A DNA stretch of 64,000 nt, from assembly GCF_023555375.1 (NCBI RefSeq), contig NZ_JAJSEE010000001.1:62001-126000 (forward strand), written 5' to 3'. The stretch is from Guyparkeria hydrothermalis (GTDB lineage Bacteria; Pseudomonadota; Gammaproteobacteria; Halothiobacillales; Halothiobacillaceae). The first letter of the stretch is position 1; every line of letters begins with the position of its first letter. Made by a program: the position numbers and the translations under genes. The notes beneath the pieces are model-generated. The model was not told the origin of the DNA. It did not search any database and worked only from the letters and a program-made list of their open reading frames with translations. Below are positions 46,861-56,401 of the stretch, in pieces.

Positions 46861-49203
46861 TTACCGGGCCTTTTGCTGGTACATGGCCTCGTCGGCGGCC
46901 TGCAGCAAGGCCTCCGGCGTCGTGCCGTCGGTCGGGTAGACCGCCGAACCAATACTGACCGTAACCCGCACGGTCAGCCCGTCGAGCGTGATCGACCGCT
47001 CGACCACCTCGCCGAGCTTTTCGGCGACGGTGCGTACGTCCTCGGCATCGGCCGGACGCACAACCAGCACCGCGAATTCGTCGCCACCGAGACGCGCCAC
47101 GCTGTCGGTCTCGCGTGTCGCCTCCTGCAGCCGACGCACCAGGGTGACCAGCACCTGGTCCCCCACGTCGTGGCCATGGGTGTCGTTGATCGGCTTGAAG
47201 TCGTCCAGGTCGAGGTAGAGCACCGCGACCAGGTCGCCGTGGCGCTCGGCCTCGGCGATCGCGCGAGTCAGGCGCTCGTGGAACAGCACCCGGTTGGCCG
47301 CGCCTGTGAGCGGATCGTGATGGGCCCGGTACCACATGCGCCGCTCGCGATCGTGGATGTCGCTGATGTCGCTGAACAGCCCGACCAGCCGGCGTTCCCC
47401 CCAGTCGAGGGTCAGTGCCGTCAGCGAGAGCAACACCGGCGTGCGCTCGCCCCGTTTCCGATCGAGCAGCATCAGTTCGCCTTCCCAGGAGCCCTGTTCC
47501 CGCGCCTCGCGCCAGGCGGCGGGAAGGTCGACGGCATCGTCGCGAGCGGTACTGGCAAAGATCGTCTGCACGTGCAGGGACGTGGACTGCGTCTCGTCCA
47601 CGCCGACCAGTCGCCGGAACGAGGCGTTGCAACGTTGCACGAGCCCCTCGGTGTCGCAGACGAAGATCGCCTCGTGCGCCGACTCGATGATCGCCTCGGA
47701 TTCCAGTCGGCTTTCCGCCAGCGCACGCTGCTCACTGACGTCCTGAACGGTGCCGATCATGCGCTCGCGGCGATCTGCGCCGGTCTCCACCACGCCGCGC
47801 TCCAGCACGTGGCGCACCTGCCCGTCCGGGCGCAGGATGCGATGCTCGATCACGTAGGGAGCGCCGGTGGCGAACGAGTGTTCGGCGGCCTCGGCCACCC
47901 GGTCGCGGTCGGCCGGGTGCACCAACGCCATGAACGACTCGTGGGTGGGTCGGAAGGATCCCGGAGAGACCCCGAAGATGTCGTACACCTGGTCCGACCA
48001 ACGGATCTCGCCATTCGGGCCGTCCGATTCCCAGCTGCCCAAACGGGCGATCCACTGCGCCTGCTGGAGACGTTGGTGTTCCTCGTGCAGATCGGCAAGC
48101 AGTTGCGCCCGCGCGCGGTTGCCGAGGTAATCCCGCCGATCGAGCACCAGCAGGGTTGCGATGACCAGCAGCAACAAGCCCAGGGCGATCGCGATCTTGA
48201 GCCACATCCAGCCCCACGAGACCGCCGCCTCGGGCGCCCGCTGAAAACGCATGATCCAGGCCGCCGAGTCGCCGAGCGTGTTCTCGACCGGCAGGAATGA
48301 GATCACCACCGGGCTGGGGGCAAGCGTGACCAGCGAGAACGCCCGCCCCTCGGGAAGCTTCTCCGCGGCTCGATCGGCCACGGCGGCTTCCAGCGCGTCC
48401 ACCTCGGATTCGCTCCAGTTGCCCGCCGGCGGCAACAGGGCCGGGTTGCTGAAGGGATCGGCCTCCTTGTCACGCAGGTAGTCCGGATGCAGCGGGGTGC
48501 CCGCGTAGTAGCGTTCGCGCGGCTCGCTCCAGACCGTCGAGTCGACCAGCGACTGCGGCAGGATCAGCCGATACAGGCTGGCATCGAGATCGACGTGGTG
48601 GAGCAGGAAGGTGCGAAACGAGAACGAGGCCTCGACCGAGCCCACGAACTCGCCTTCGTGCAGCAACGGGTAGATGTGACGAAAGCCGTTGTAGACCCGA
48701 CCTTCCTCGAAGCCGAACACGGGGCGTCGGGTCTCGTTGACCAATCGCAGGCCGGCACGCACGTCCCAGAGATCGTCGCCGAACGCGTCCGGGCGATGAA
48801 AGCGCAGGAAACTCACCGCGCCGGGCAGGTGGTAGTGCAGCTGGCGAAACCCGTTCTCGCGCATCCGCTTGTAGACCGGCTCCAGCCGGGCATGGAGTTG
48901 CTCGCGCAGGCGTGCGCGCTCGGCCGGGTCCTCCGTGCTCGCCGCCCGGTGCATGAGCTCGAGTACCACCGGTGTACGCAGGTGATCGGTGACCACCTCG
49001 TCTGCCAGCGTGCGCTGGTAGCTCTTGAGGAGGTCGTACTCCATCGCCAGGTGATTCAAGGTCTCCTTGGCCAGCGAGCGCTTGAGGTCGCGATGCGAAT
49101 CGACGAACGTCCACACCAGCACGGCAAACCCCACCAGCACGGTCAGGATGACCAGCGCATGGCGAAGGTAGAGGCGTCTGATGGGGGCGTGGTTCAGCGG
49201 CAT
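46861..49203 (-). CDS. membrane diguanylate cyclase with double-Cache-type sensor and PAS domains
   Basis: A 780-residue protein: TM1 at about residues 15-36, a periplasmic sensor to about 330 that contains GFRQLHYHLPGAVSFLRFHRPDAFGDDLWDVR in pieces typical of the dCache_3 double sensory domain, TM2 at about 337-357, two PAS domains (about 385-500 and 510-620) and a GGDEF domain with the intact signature at 706-710 and an RxxD inhibition site (RETD) before it. No EAL. The ATG at 49203 (MPLNHAPIRRLYLRHALVIL) is preferred to a GTG at 49230; neither has a strong ribosome-binding site. Second cyclic di-GMP synthase in the window and not closely similar to the first in its sensor. Confidence 0.88.
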   Translation of the reverse strand: MPLNHAPIRRLYLRHALVILTVLVGFAVLVWTFVDSHRDLKRSLAKETLNHLAMEYDLLKSYQRTLADEVVTDHLRTPVVLELMHRAASTEDPAERARLREQLHARLEPVYKRMRENGFRQLHYHLPGAVSFLRFHRPDAFGDDLWDVRAGLRLVNETRRPVFGFEEGRVYNGFRHIYPLLHEGEFVGSVEASFSFRTFLLHHVDLDASLYRLILPQSLVDSTVWSEPRERYYAGTPLHPDYLRDKEADPFSNPALLPPAGNWSESEVDALEAAVADRAAEKLPEGRAFSLVTLAPSPVVISFLPVENTLGDSAAWIMRFQRAPEAAVSWGWMWLKIAIALGLLLLVIATLLVLDRRDYLGNRARAQLLADLHEEHQRLQQAQWIARLGSWESDGPNGEIRWSDQVYDIFGVSPGSFRPTHESFMALVHPADRDRVAEAAEHSFATGAPYVIEHRILRPDGQVRHVLERGVVETGADRRERMIGTVQDVSEQRALAESRLESEAIIESAHEAIFVCDTEGLVQRCNASFRRLVGVDETQSTSLHVQTIFASTARDDAVDLPAAWREAREQGSWEGELMLLDRKRGERTPVLLSLTALTLDWGERRLVGLFSDISDIHDRERRMWYRAHHDPLTGAANRVLFHERLTRAIAEAERHGDLVAVLYLDLDDFKPINDTHGHDVGDQVLVTLVRRLQEATRETDSVARLGGDEFAVLVVRPADAEDVRTVAEKLGEVVERSITLDGLTVRVTVSIGSAVYPTDGTTPEALLQAADEAMYQQKAR

Positions 49204-49383
49204 CCGTCGTCCGTCGGTGGTCGCTTGCACCGGGACGACGTACCCGCCCCGGGAGCTGGTGCTGGGGCGAGCTTACAACTTGTGGCGCCCCCGGGCCTGA
49301 GCGTTCACCGGGGCGCGCCGTGGACCAAGGGTTCAATTACCCCCTATCGATCGCTTTGGGGGCGGCAGACCGGATCGATGGAA

Positions 49384-50685
49384 TTACCCGCGCGGGATCG
49401 ACGAGACCGAGTCGAGGACGTGAGACGCGCCTTCGCGGATTTCCTCGACGATCGCCTCGACCGATCGGACCTGTTCCCGGCCCAGGTCGGCCACCCGGCT
49501 GGCGTTTTCGATGCGCTGGACGATGTCGCCGGTGTAGTCGAGGTTGCCCCGGATGACCTCGGCGATCTCACCGGTCGCGGCACTGGTGCGCGCGGCCAGC
49601 TGGCGCACCTCGTCGGCCACCACGGCGAACCCCCGCCCCTGCTCGCCGGCACGGGCCGCCTCGATCGCGGCGTTCAGCGCCAGCAGGTTGGTCTGGTCGG
49701 CCACGGCGCTGATGGTAGCGACGATGGTCTCGATGTTCTTGGATTCGTCGTTGAGGTTGCCGATCACCGCCTTGGCCTCGGCAATCAGGTCGCGGATCTG
49801 CTCGGAGGTCTCGATCGACGTGCGCAGCGAGTCGGCACCGCGCGCGGCGATGTCGGCGGTCTGCTGGGCGGTCGAGTAGGCAACCGACGAGGCGTCCCGC
49901 GTCTGCTCGGCGGCCAGCACCGCCTCGGTCACGTCGGTGGCGAACTTGATCACTTTTTCCACGCGTCCGTCCTCATCGAAGATCGGGTTGTAGGTGGCCT
50001 CCAGCCAGACCTCCGCGCCGTTGGCGCGATAGCGGCGGAAACGGCCGGAGCGAAACGCCCCGTCGGCCAGCTCCGACCAGAAATCCGGGTGCTCGCGATA
50101 GAAGGCGTCGTCGCAGAACATCCGGTGGTGTTTGCCGCGCACCTGCTCGCGCGAGTACCCCACCGTGTCGAGGAAATTGCGATTGGCGTCGATGATCGTG
50201 CCGTCCGGGGTGAACGAGATCACCGCCATGGATCGATCCAGCGCCTTGAACATCGCCTCGTGTTCGCGCAGCTCTTCGGCCCGCTCGGTCACGTCCGAGG
50301 CGATCTTGACCACCCGCTCGACCCGGCCGTCCGCCGACTTGACCGGGAAATAGGTGGCCTCCAGCCAAAGGCGATCACCGCCTGCCGTCACCCGCGGGAA
50401 GGTCCCGGAGTGCGACTCCCCGCTGCGCAGGATCTCCCAGAACCGCTGGTAGGCGGTGGATGCGGCGTAATCGTCGTCGCAGAACAGGCGGTGGTGCGCC
50501 CCGATCACCTCGCCACGTGATCGCCCGACCGTCTCGAGAAAACGCGCGTTGACGTCCAGCACATGACCATCCGGGCTGAACTCGATGTAGGCGACCGAAT
50601 CGCGCACCGCATCCAATACGGCGTTTCGTTGGCGCAGCTGGTCCTGGCACTCGGCCAGTTCGTGGTGCAGACGACGATTGAACAT
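49384..50685 (-). CDS. soluble PAS-PAS methyl-accepting chemotaxis protein
   Basis: A 433-residue cytoplasmic chemoreceptor without membrane helices. Two PAS domains, about 20-125 and 140-250, repeat the same wording ([29 protein letters not shown] and [29 protein letters not shown]), so they arose by duplication and may bind heme or flavin. The signalling domain holds the kinase-control tip [19 protein letters not shown] and [19 protein letters not shown]. The C-terminal coil after the tip is short, and no CheR-tethering pentapeptide is seen. GGAGG precedes the ATG at 50685 by eight bases; the longer frame to 50928 runs through the promoter. Probably senses redox or oxygen from inside. Confidence 0.9.
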   Translation of the reverse strand: MFNRRLHHELAECQDQLRQRNAVLDAVRDSVAYIEFSPDGHVLDVNARFLETVGRSRGEVIGAHHRLFCDDDYAASTAYQRFWEILRSGESHSGTFPRVTAGGDRLWLEATYFPVKSADGRVERVVKIASDVTERAEELREHEAMFKALDRSMAVISFTPDGTIIDANRNFLDTVGYSREQVRGKHHRMFCDDAFYREHPDFWSELADGAFRSGRFRRYRANGAEVWLEATYNPIFDEDGRVEKVIKFATDVTEAVLAAEQTRDASSVAYSTAQQTADIAARGADSLRTSIETSEQIRDLIAEAKAVIGNLNDESKNIETIVATISAVADQTNLLALNAAIEAARAGEQGRGFAVVADEVRQLAARTSAATGEIAEVIRGNLDYTGDIVQRIENASRVADLGREQVRSVEAIVEEIREGASHVLDSVSSIPRG

Positions 50686-50737
50686 CTTCGATTCCTCCCG
50701 ACCGGCTCGCACCCGACGGGTGCGTCGGCCGGCGTGT

Positions 50738-50768
50738 TTGTATCGGTATTGTATACCTCTTGTATAGG
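50738..50768 (+). promoter_or_regulatory. three TTGTAT repeats with exact 11-bp period
   Basis: TTGTATCGG (50738), TTGTATACC (50749) and TTGTATAGG (50760) repeat every 11 bp, about one helical turn. They lie 53-83 bp upstream of the chemoreceptor ATG and about 180 bp upstream of trpB. The remaining 176 bp to trpB hold no gene that I can support. The array looks like a cooperative protein-binding site. Confidence 0.55.
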
Positions 50769-50944
50769 TTATGCAGAACTTTATGCACCCCAATGGGGAA
50801 GGCAGGACCGGAAAGACCACGACAACCGGGACGAACGGCTCGAGGAATGCCATTCCGCCATCCGGTTCGCCGTCGGGCTTGGCAACGCCTGCCCGGCGTT
50901 GGATCATGCAGGCACGCAACCCAATCACTTGGCAGGGAGTTTGA

Positions 50945-52138
50945 ATGTCTTATCTCAAGGATTTTCCGAACAAGGAAGGCTACTTCGGTGAATTTGGAGG
51001 CGCTTTTCTTCCCCCCGAGCTCGAACCGCACTTCGCCGAGATCGAGCAGGCCTACCGGCGCCTGATGCGCTCGGCCGACTTCCTCAACGAACTGCGCTAC
51101 ATCCGCAAGCACTACCAGGGCCGCCCCACCCCGGTTTACTACGCGCACAACCTCAGTGCCGATGTCGGCGCGCACCTCTACTTCAAGCGCGAGGACCTCA
51201 ACCACTCCGGCGCGCACAAGCTCAACCACTGCATGGGCGAGGCGCTGCTCGCCAAGCACATGGGCAAGAAGAAGCTGATCGCCGAGACCGGCGCCGGGCA
51301 GCACGGCGTGGCCCTGGCGACCGCGGCGGCCTACTTCGGCATGGAATGCGAGATCCACATGGGCGAGATCGACATCGCCAAGGAGGCGCCCAACGTCACG
51401 CGCATGAAGCTGCTCGGGGCCAACGTGGTGCCGGTGGGCTTCGGTGGCCGCAGCTTGAAGGAAGCGGTGGACTCGGCCTTCCAGAGTTATCTCTCGCAGG
51501 CCGACGAGGCGATCTTCGCGATCGGCTCGGTGGTCGGCCCGCACCCCTTCCCGCAGATGGTGCGCAACTTCCAGTCGGTGATGGGCCTCGAGGCGCGCGA
51601 GCAATACCTGGAGATGACCGGCGAGCTGCCGGACCACGTCACCGCCTGCGTCGGTGGCGGCTCCAACGCCCTGGGGATCTTCGCGGGCTTTATCGACGAT
51701 GACGACGTGCAGCTCCATGGCGTCGAGCCGCTGGGCAAGGGCACCGAGCTCGGCCAGCACTCGGCGACCATGACCTTCGGCAAGCCGGGCATGATCCACG
51801 GCTTTAAGTGCCTGCTCCTGAGTGACGAGGAAGGCAACCCGGCGCCGGTGCACTCGATCGCCTCGGGGCTGGACTACCCCGGTGTCGGCCCCGAGCATTC
51901 CTACCTCAAGACCTCCGGTCGGGTGAACTACCACGCGATCAGCGACGACGAGACCCTGGACGCCTTCTACAAGATCTCGCGGCGCGAGGGCATCATCCCG
52001 GCCCTGGAATCGGCTCACGCGATCGCCTGGGCGATGAAGTTCGGTCGGGAGAACCCCGGCACCACCATCCTGGCCAACCTCTCCGGGCGCGGCGACAAGG
52101 ACATCGACTACGTCACGGAGCATTTCGGTCATGGCTGA
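50945..52138 (+). CDS. trpB: tryptophan synthase beta chain-like protein, without trpA nearby
   Basis: PLP enzyme of 397 residues, condensing indole with serine in the TrpB reaction. PLP Lys92 lies in [18 protein letters not shown], catalytic Glu114 in [12 protein letters not shown], the phosphate loop in [10 protein letters not shown] and the pyridine-contacting Ser in SGRGDKDI. The active site is therefore intact, but the wording around Lys92 (canonical HTGAHKINN) and in the COMM domain ([12 protein letters not shown]) is divergent. trpA and other trp genes are absent; the gene overlaps purT by 8 bases. It may be a stand-alone or secondary TrpB. AGGGAG precedes the ATG. Confidence 0.85.
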   Translation: MSYLKDFPNKEGYFGEFGGAFLPPELEPHFAEIEQAYRRLMRSADFLNELRYIRKHYQGRPTPVYYAHNLSADVGAHLYFKREDLNHSGAHKLNHCMGEALLAKHMGKKKLIAETGAGQHGVALATAAAYFGMECEIHMGEIDIAKEAPNVTRMKLLGANVVPVGFGGRSLKEAVDSAFQSYLSQADEAIFAIGSVVGPHPFPQMVRNFQSVMGLEAREQYLEMTGELPDHVTACVGGGSNALGIFAGFIDDDDVQLHGVEPLGKGTELGQHSATMTFGKPGMIHGFKCLLLSDEEGNPAPVHSIASGLDYPGVGPEHSYLKTSGRVNYHAISDDETLDAFYKISRREGIIPALESAHAIAWAMKFGRENPGTTILANLSGRGDKDIDYVTEHFGHG

Positions 52139-53342
52139 TCACGGCAGCATCGACACCCGCGCGGCGCAACTGGGCGCCCCCGGCTCGCCCGAGGCGGTCC
52201 GCCTGATGCTCCTGGGTGCCGGCGAGCTCGGCAAGGAGGTTGCCATCGAGGCCCAGCGACTGGGCCTGGAGGTGATCGCGGTCGACCGCTACGCCAATGC
52301 GCCGGCCATGCAGGTCGCGCATCGCTCGCACGTGATCGACATGCTCGACGGTGCGGCCTTGAAGAGCGTGATCACCCAGGAGATGCCGGCCTTGATCGTC
52401 CCGGAAATCGAGGCGATCGCCACCGCCACCCTGCTCGAGCTCGAGGCACAGGGCTTCGTGGTCACCCCGAACGCCCGCGCCGCGCGGCTGACCATGGACC
52501 GCGAGGGCATCCGCCGACTGGCCGCCGAGACCCTCTCCCTGCCGACCAGCCGGTTCGCCTTCGCCGAGACCGAAGCGCAGTTCCTCGATGCCATCGATCA
52601 GATCGGCACGCCCTGCGTGGTCAAGCCGGTGATGAGCTCGTCGGGCAAGGGCCAGTCGCTGGTGCGCGAGCCGGGCGCGGCACTGCGCGCCTGGGAATTC
52701 GCCCAGTCCGGCGGCCGGGCGGGACGGGGCCGGGTGATCGTCGAATCGTTCATCGACTTCGACTACGAGATCACCCTGCTCACCGTCCGCCATCGCGGCG
52801 GCATCACCCTCTGCCCGCCAATCGGTCACACCCAGGTCGACGGTGATTACCGCGAGAGCTGGCAGCCGCACCCGATGAGCGAGACCGCGCTGGCACGGGC
52901 CGGGGAGATATCGCGTACCATCGTCGAGGAACTGGGCGGCTACGGGATCTTCGGTGTGGAGCTGTTCGTCAAGGACGACCAGGTCTGGTTCAGCGAGGTC
53001 TCGCCGCGCCCGCACGACACGGGGCTGGTGACCCTGGTCTCGCAGGACCTGTCGGAATTCGCCTTGCACCTACGGGCGATGCTGGGTCTCCCGGTGCACG
53101 AGATCGCCCAGCGCGGCCCGTCGGCCTCCTGTGCCATCGTGCGCGAGGGCGAGAGCAGACACCCGGTACTGACCGGGACGGCGGCCGCGCTGACCGAACC
53201 CGGCACGGAACTGCGGCTGTTCGGCAAGCCCGTCGTCTCCGGCAAGCGCCGCCTGGGCGTGGCGCTGGCCCGAGGCGAGTCGATCGAGCAGGCGCGCGAG
53301 CGTGCCCGTCGCTCGGCCGGCTCGATCCAGCTCAAGCCGTGA
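52131..53342 (+). CDS. purT: formate-dependent phosphoribosylglycinamide formyltransferase
   Basis: ATP-grasp enzyme that formylates GAR with formate in purine synthesis. The 403-residue protein has the N-terminal pre-ATP fold ([41 protein letters not shown]), [13 protein letters not shown] as the ATP loop, and [27 protein letters not shown] as the metal-binding stretch. Its ATG lies inside the end of trpB (ATGGCTGA overlap), so translation is coupled. zntB follows after 28 bp. Confidence 0.97.
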   Translation: MADHGSIDTRAAQLGAPGSPEAVRLMLLGAGELGKEVAIEAQRLGLEVIAVDRYANAPAMQVAHRSHVIDMLDGAALKSVITQEMPALIVPEIEAIATATLLELEAQGFVVTPNARAARLTMDREGIRRLAAETLSLPTSRFAFAETEAQFLDAIDQIGTPCVVKPVMSSSGKGQSLVREPGAALRAWEFAQSGGRAGRGRVIVESFIDFDYEITLLTVRHRGGITLCPPIGHTQVDGDYRESWQPHPMSETALARAGEISRTIVEELGGYGIFGVELFVKDDQVWFSEVSPRPHDTGLVTLVSQDLSEFALHLRAMLGLPVHEIAQRGPSASCAIVREGESRHPVLTGTAAALTEPGTELRLFGKPVVSGKRRLGVALARGESIEQARERARRSAGSIQLKP

Positions 53343-53370
53343 GCCCCTCGCGCATTCGGGAGAAACGCCG

Positions 53371-54309
53371 ATGAGTACGCGTCAGAGTATTCGCCTCGAT
53401 GGCAGCGGCGGTCGGGCCGGCCCGCAGCAGCAACCGGCCGGCACCTGGGTGCGCTTCAACTGGGAGGACGCCGACGACCGGGCCTGGCTCGAGGACGAGG
53501 CCGGTGTCGACGAGCTGGTCGCCGACAGCCTGCTCGCCGAGGACACGCGCCCGCGCGTGGTCGAGCACGACAACGGCCTGATCCTGATCCTGCGCGGCGT
53601 GAACCTCAATGCCGGCAGCCGTCCCGAGGACATGATCTCGCTGCGGTTGTGGTTCGACGGCGAGCGGCTGATCAGCACCTCGCGTTATCCGCTGCGCACC
53701 GTCGAGGGGATCATTGACCAGCTCGAGCGCGGCACCGGGCCCACGACGCTGGCCGACCTGCTGATGGAACTGGTCGAGGGCCTGGCCGAGCGCACGGACG
53801 AGCTGATCGAGTCGATCGAGGAGGAAATCGACGATCTCGAGGCGCAACTGCTCGACGGCGCCGACCGCGAACTGCGCGGCCGGATCGGCCAGATCCGCCG
53901 CAGCATCATCGTCATCCGCCGCTATCTCGCGCCGCAGCGGGACGCGCTGGCCCGCCTGTCGACCATCAACCGGCCCCTTCTCGCCTCGCTGGATCGCGGC
54001 CGCATCCGCGAACAGGCCGACGCGCTCACGCGCCTGGTCGAGGACCTGGACATGGCCCGCGAGCGCGGCGCCATGATCCACGAGCAACTGCTCACGCGGC
54101 TGTCCGATCAGCTCAACACCCGCATGTACATCCTGTCGATCGTGGCGGCGATCTTCCTGCCGCTGGGTTTCGTGACGGGGCTGTTCGGCATCAACGTGGG
54201 CGGCATGCCCTGGGTGGAGACCCCGATGGGCTTCTGGTGGGTGGTGCTGCTGATCGCCGCGATCGGGGTCGGGCTGGGCGTGTGGCTCAAGCGACGCCGC
54301 TGGTTCTAG
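53371..54309 (+). CDS. zntB: CorA-family zinc transporter ZntB
   Basis: Inner-membrane divalent-cation channel/transporter of 312 residues. The long N-terminal cytoplasmic part contains the helical funnel (about 140-250), followed by two C-terminal helices (about 252-272 and 283-303). The loop motif is GINVGGMPW, the GxN of the family in the ZntB-like form and not the YGMNFxxMPE of CorA, so zinc is more likely than magnesium. The ATG at 53371 has GGGAG eight bases upstream. The stop codon TAG overlaps the first base of the short repeat element D. A ZIP-family transporter lies convergent just beyond it. Confidence 0.85.
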   Translation: MSTRQSIRLDGSGGRAGPQQQPAGTWVRFNWEDADDRAWLEDEAGVDELVADSLLAEDTRPRVVEHDNGLILILRGVNLNAGSRPEDMISLRLWFDGERLISTSRYPLRTVEGIIDQLERGTGPTTLADLLMELVEGLAERTDELIESIEEEIDDLEAQLLDGADRELRGRIGQIRRSIIVIRRYLAPQRDALARLSTINRPLLASLDRGRIREQADALTRLVEDLDMARERGAMIHEQLLTRLSDQLNTRMYILSIVAAIFLPLGFVTGLFGINVGGMPWVETPMGFWWVVLLIAAIGVGLGVWLKRRRWF

Positions 54310-54509
54310 GGAACCTCTGCACGAATGCCATACCACTCTGGCCTGGCGAGCCGTTGTAAGAACAAGACGAGTCGTCGCCGGTACGCTCCGTGGCCACATC
54401 GAGGCGACGCAACGCGGAAAATGGCGGCTCGACAGGCCCCATAGGGCGCGCCTTGCATCTGGCCGGATCAAGGCACGCAGAGCGGCGTGCCATTCGTGCA
54501 GAGTTTCCC
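54309..54509 (+). repeat. short divergent inverted-repeat element, copy D
   Basis: A 201-bp unit with terminal repeats related to those of A-C (left GGGAACCTCTGCACGAATG, right end the complement of GGGAAACTCTGCACGAATG) but a different core. It shares the internal GCGCCTTGCATCTGG near its right end with A-C. Flanks are CTAG on the left and CTAC on the right if the outer G is counted as target. It starts in the zntB stop codon and ends two bases before the ZIP gene stop. Confidence 0.82.
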
Positions 54510-54511
54510 TA

Positions 54512-55348
54512 CTAGCTACCCAGCGCCACGTCCAGCACCATCATCACGATGAACCCCCCGATCACGCCCAGCGTGGCGGCATCGGCGTGGCCGCTGCGCT
54601 GCGCCTCGGGGATCACCTCCTCGACCACCACGAAGATCATCGCCCCGGCGGCAAAGGCAAGCGCGTACGGCAGGATGGGCTGCCAGAACAGCACCGCGGC
54701 CGCGCCGATCACCCCCGCGATGGGTTCGACCACGCCGGACAGCTGCCCGTACCAGAAACTCTTTCTCCGGCTCATCCCCTCGCGGCGCAGCGGCATGGCA
54801 ACCGCCATGCCCTCGGGGAAATTCTGGATACCAATGCCCACGGCCAGGGCAATCGCACCACCGAGGCTGGCCTGGTCAAGTCCGTGGGCGAGCGCGCCGA
54901 AGGCCACGCCGATCGCCAGCCCCTCCGGGATGTTGTGCAGGGTGATCGCCAGCACCAGCAGGGTCGTTCGCCGCCAGGTGGTGGGGACGCCTTCGGCCTC
55001 GTGCATGGGGGCGTTGAGGTGAAGGTGGGGCAGGATCCAGTCGGCTCCACGCAGGAACGCCGCCCCCAGCGCAAAGCCGACCGCCGCCGGAAACCACGCC
55101 GGCACGGCAAGCTCGCCCGCCATCTCGATGGACGGCGCCAGCAGCGACCAGAAACTGGCGGCAATCATCACCCCCCCGGTGAAACCGAGCAGGATGTCGA
55201 GCAAACGCCGGTTTTCCCGGTCGGTAAAGAACACCGGCGAGGCGCCGGCCGCGGTCATGCCCCAGGTGAACAGCGTGGCGACCAGGGCCTGCATGATCGG
55301 CGAGGCGTTCAGAAAGGCCTGCCATGGCGCGAGAAGCCAGTCGATCAC
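54512..55348 (-). CDS. ZIP-family metal transporter
   Basis: Zinc/iron importer of the GufA/ZupT branch, 278 residues with eight helices. The metal path is visible as [19 protein letters not shown] in helix 4 and [24 protein letters not shown] in helix 5. A His-containing loop ([14 protein letters not shown]) precedes helix 4, as usual. Convergent with zntB; the pair would handle zinc import and export, though they do not share a promoter. Divergent from dodecin on its other side, 180 bp away. Confidence 0.92.
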   Translation of the reverse strand: MIDWLLAPWQAFLNASPIMQALVATLFTWGMTAAGASPVFFTDRENRRLLDILLGFTGGVMIAASFWSLLAPSIEMAGELAVPAWFPAAVGFALGAAFLRGADWILPHLHLNAPMHEAEGVPTTWRRTTLLVLAITLHNIPEGLAIGVAFGALAHGLDQASLGGAIALAVGIGIQNFPEGMAVAMPLRREGMSRRKSFWYGQLSGVVEPIAGVIGAAAVLFWQPILPYALAFAAGAMIFVVVEEVIPEAQRSGHADAATLGVIGGFIVMMVLDVALGS

Positions 55349-55528
55349 ACCGTCTGCCCTGCATTGGTTTCACACCGGCATTCGCCGCGCATCCGATCCC
55401 TCCCCTAGTTCGTCAACATCATAGCCGAGCAGCCCGACGCGTTACGACGACCGGCCACGCACGTGATCCCGCCTTGTCGTCTAAGCTATTGATGGTACTC
55501 GCCAAACCCACATGAAAGGAGGTGAGCC

Positions 55529-55735
55529 ATGAGCAACGACATGCTGAAGGTCATCGAAGTGTTGGCCGAATCCGAGCAGTCCTGGGAAGACGCCGCCAAC
55601 CAGGCGATCGCCAAGGCCAGCCGCAGCATCCACGGCATCAAGTCGATCTACATCAAGGACTTCGAGGCCAAGGTTGAGGACAACCGCATCACCAGGTACC
55701 GGATCAACGCCAAGATCACCTTCGAGCTCGACTGA
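55529..55735 (+). CDS. dodecin
   Basis: Small dodecameric flavin-binding protein that buffers FMN/FAD or lumichrome. The 68 residues match the family end to end: MLKVIEVLAESEQSWEDAANQAIAKASRSI (flavin-stacking Trp19), GIKSIYIKDFEAKVEDNRITRYRINAKITFELD. AAAGGAGGTGAGCC precedes the ATG, a very strong ribosome-binding site that suggests high expression. A terminator follows directly; monocistronic. Confidence 0.96.
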   Translation: MSNDMLKVIEVLAESEQSWEDAANQAIAKASRSIHGIKSIYIKDFEAKVEDNRITRYRINAKITFELD

Positions 55736-55760
55736 GCGAAAAGGCGAAGCGAAAGGACCG

Positions 55761-55792
55761 ACCGGCCCTGCGCACTGGGGGCCGGTTTTTTC
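55761..55792 (+). terminator. rho-independent terminator after dodecin
   Basis: ACCGGCCC and GGGGCCGGT pair around a loop of about eight bases, followed by six T. It lies 26 bp after the dodecin stop and just before the convergent phhB stop. Confidence 0.9.
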
Positions 55793-55818
55793 GTGCGTCG
55801 ATCAGGCCCTCCACCGCC

Positions 55819-56166
55819 CTACTGTTCGGCGGCCACCTTGTCGGTGCGCGCGGCCATGATGAAATCGTTGCGGTGCAGGCCGCGGATCTTGTGGCTCCAC
55901 CACGTGACGGTCACCCGGCCCCACTCGGTCAGCAACGCGGGATGGTGTCCCTCCGACTCGGCGATCTCGCCCACGGCGTTGGTAAACGCCAGGGCGCTCG
56001 CAAAGTCGTCGAAACGGAACACGCGCTCGAGCTGCCGTACCCCGTCGCGTGTGACCACCTGCCAGTCATCCCGCAACTCCTTCTGCAACGAGGCGATCTC
56101 GTTGTCGTCCAGGGTGGGCGCATCGGCCCGACAGGCCTCGCAGTGGTTCGCTGCCAGTTCGCTCAT
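55819..56166 (-). CDS. phhB: pterin-4a-carbinolamine dehydratase
   Basis: Dehydrates 4a-hydroxytetrahydrobiopterin in pterin recycling. The 115-residue protein has the catalytic EGHHP motif near residue 75 and the conserved [21 protein letters not shown]. The N-terminus [17 protein letters not shown], with a Cys pair, is common in Gammaproteobacterial members. The ATG at 56166 is chosen with GAGG ten bases upstream; the longer frame to 56286 is not homologous. Phenylalanine hydroxylase is not in the window. Confidence 0.93.
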   Translation of the reverse strand: MSELAANHCEACRADAPTLDDNEIASLQKELRDDWQVVTRDGVRQLERVFRFDDFASALAFTNAVGEIAESEGHHPALLTEWGRVTVTWWSHKIRGLHRNDFIMAARTDKVAAEQ

Positions 56167-56401
56167 GCGTTTCTTACCTCGTCGACGTCGAAACTCGGGA
56201 CGCGCCGCCCAATTCGGGGCGGCAACAACGTCACCGGACTGTAGGCAACGGCAGTGCCCTCGTCCATCGCTGTCCTTATTCGACACGGCGTGTTAGTTTG
56301 TATAGCTATCTAAACAATTGCGGCACGACGCGGCCACTCATTCCCTTCGTTGGCCCCAGTGATATTGAAGTCGTGCCGCTCTCCGTACACCGAGGTGCAC
56401 G

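Noticed and set aside
50768-50790. Possible sigma-28 flagellar promoter for the chemoreceptor (TAAAGTT with a later ACCGATAC on the minus strand)
   Set aside because: The two parts are about 27 bases apart, far from the expected spacing.
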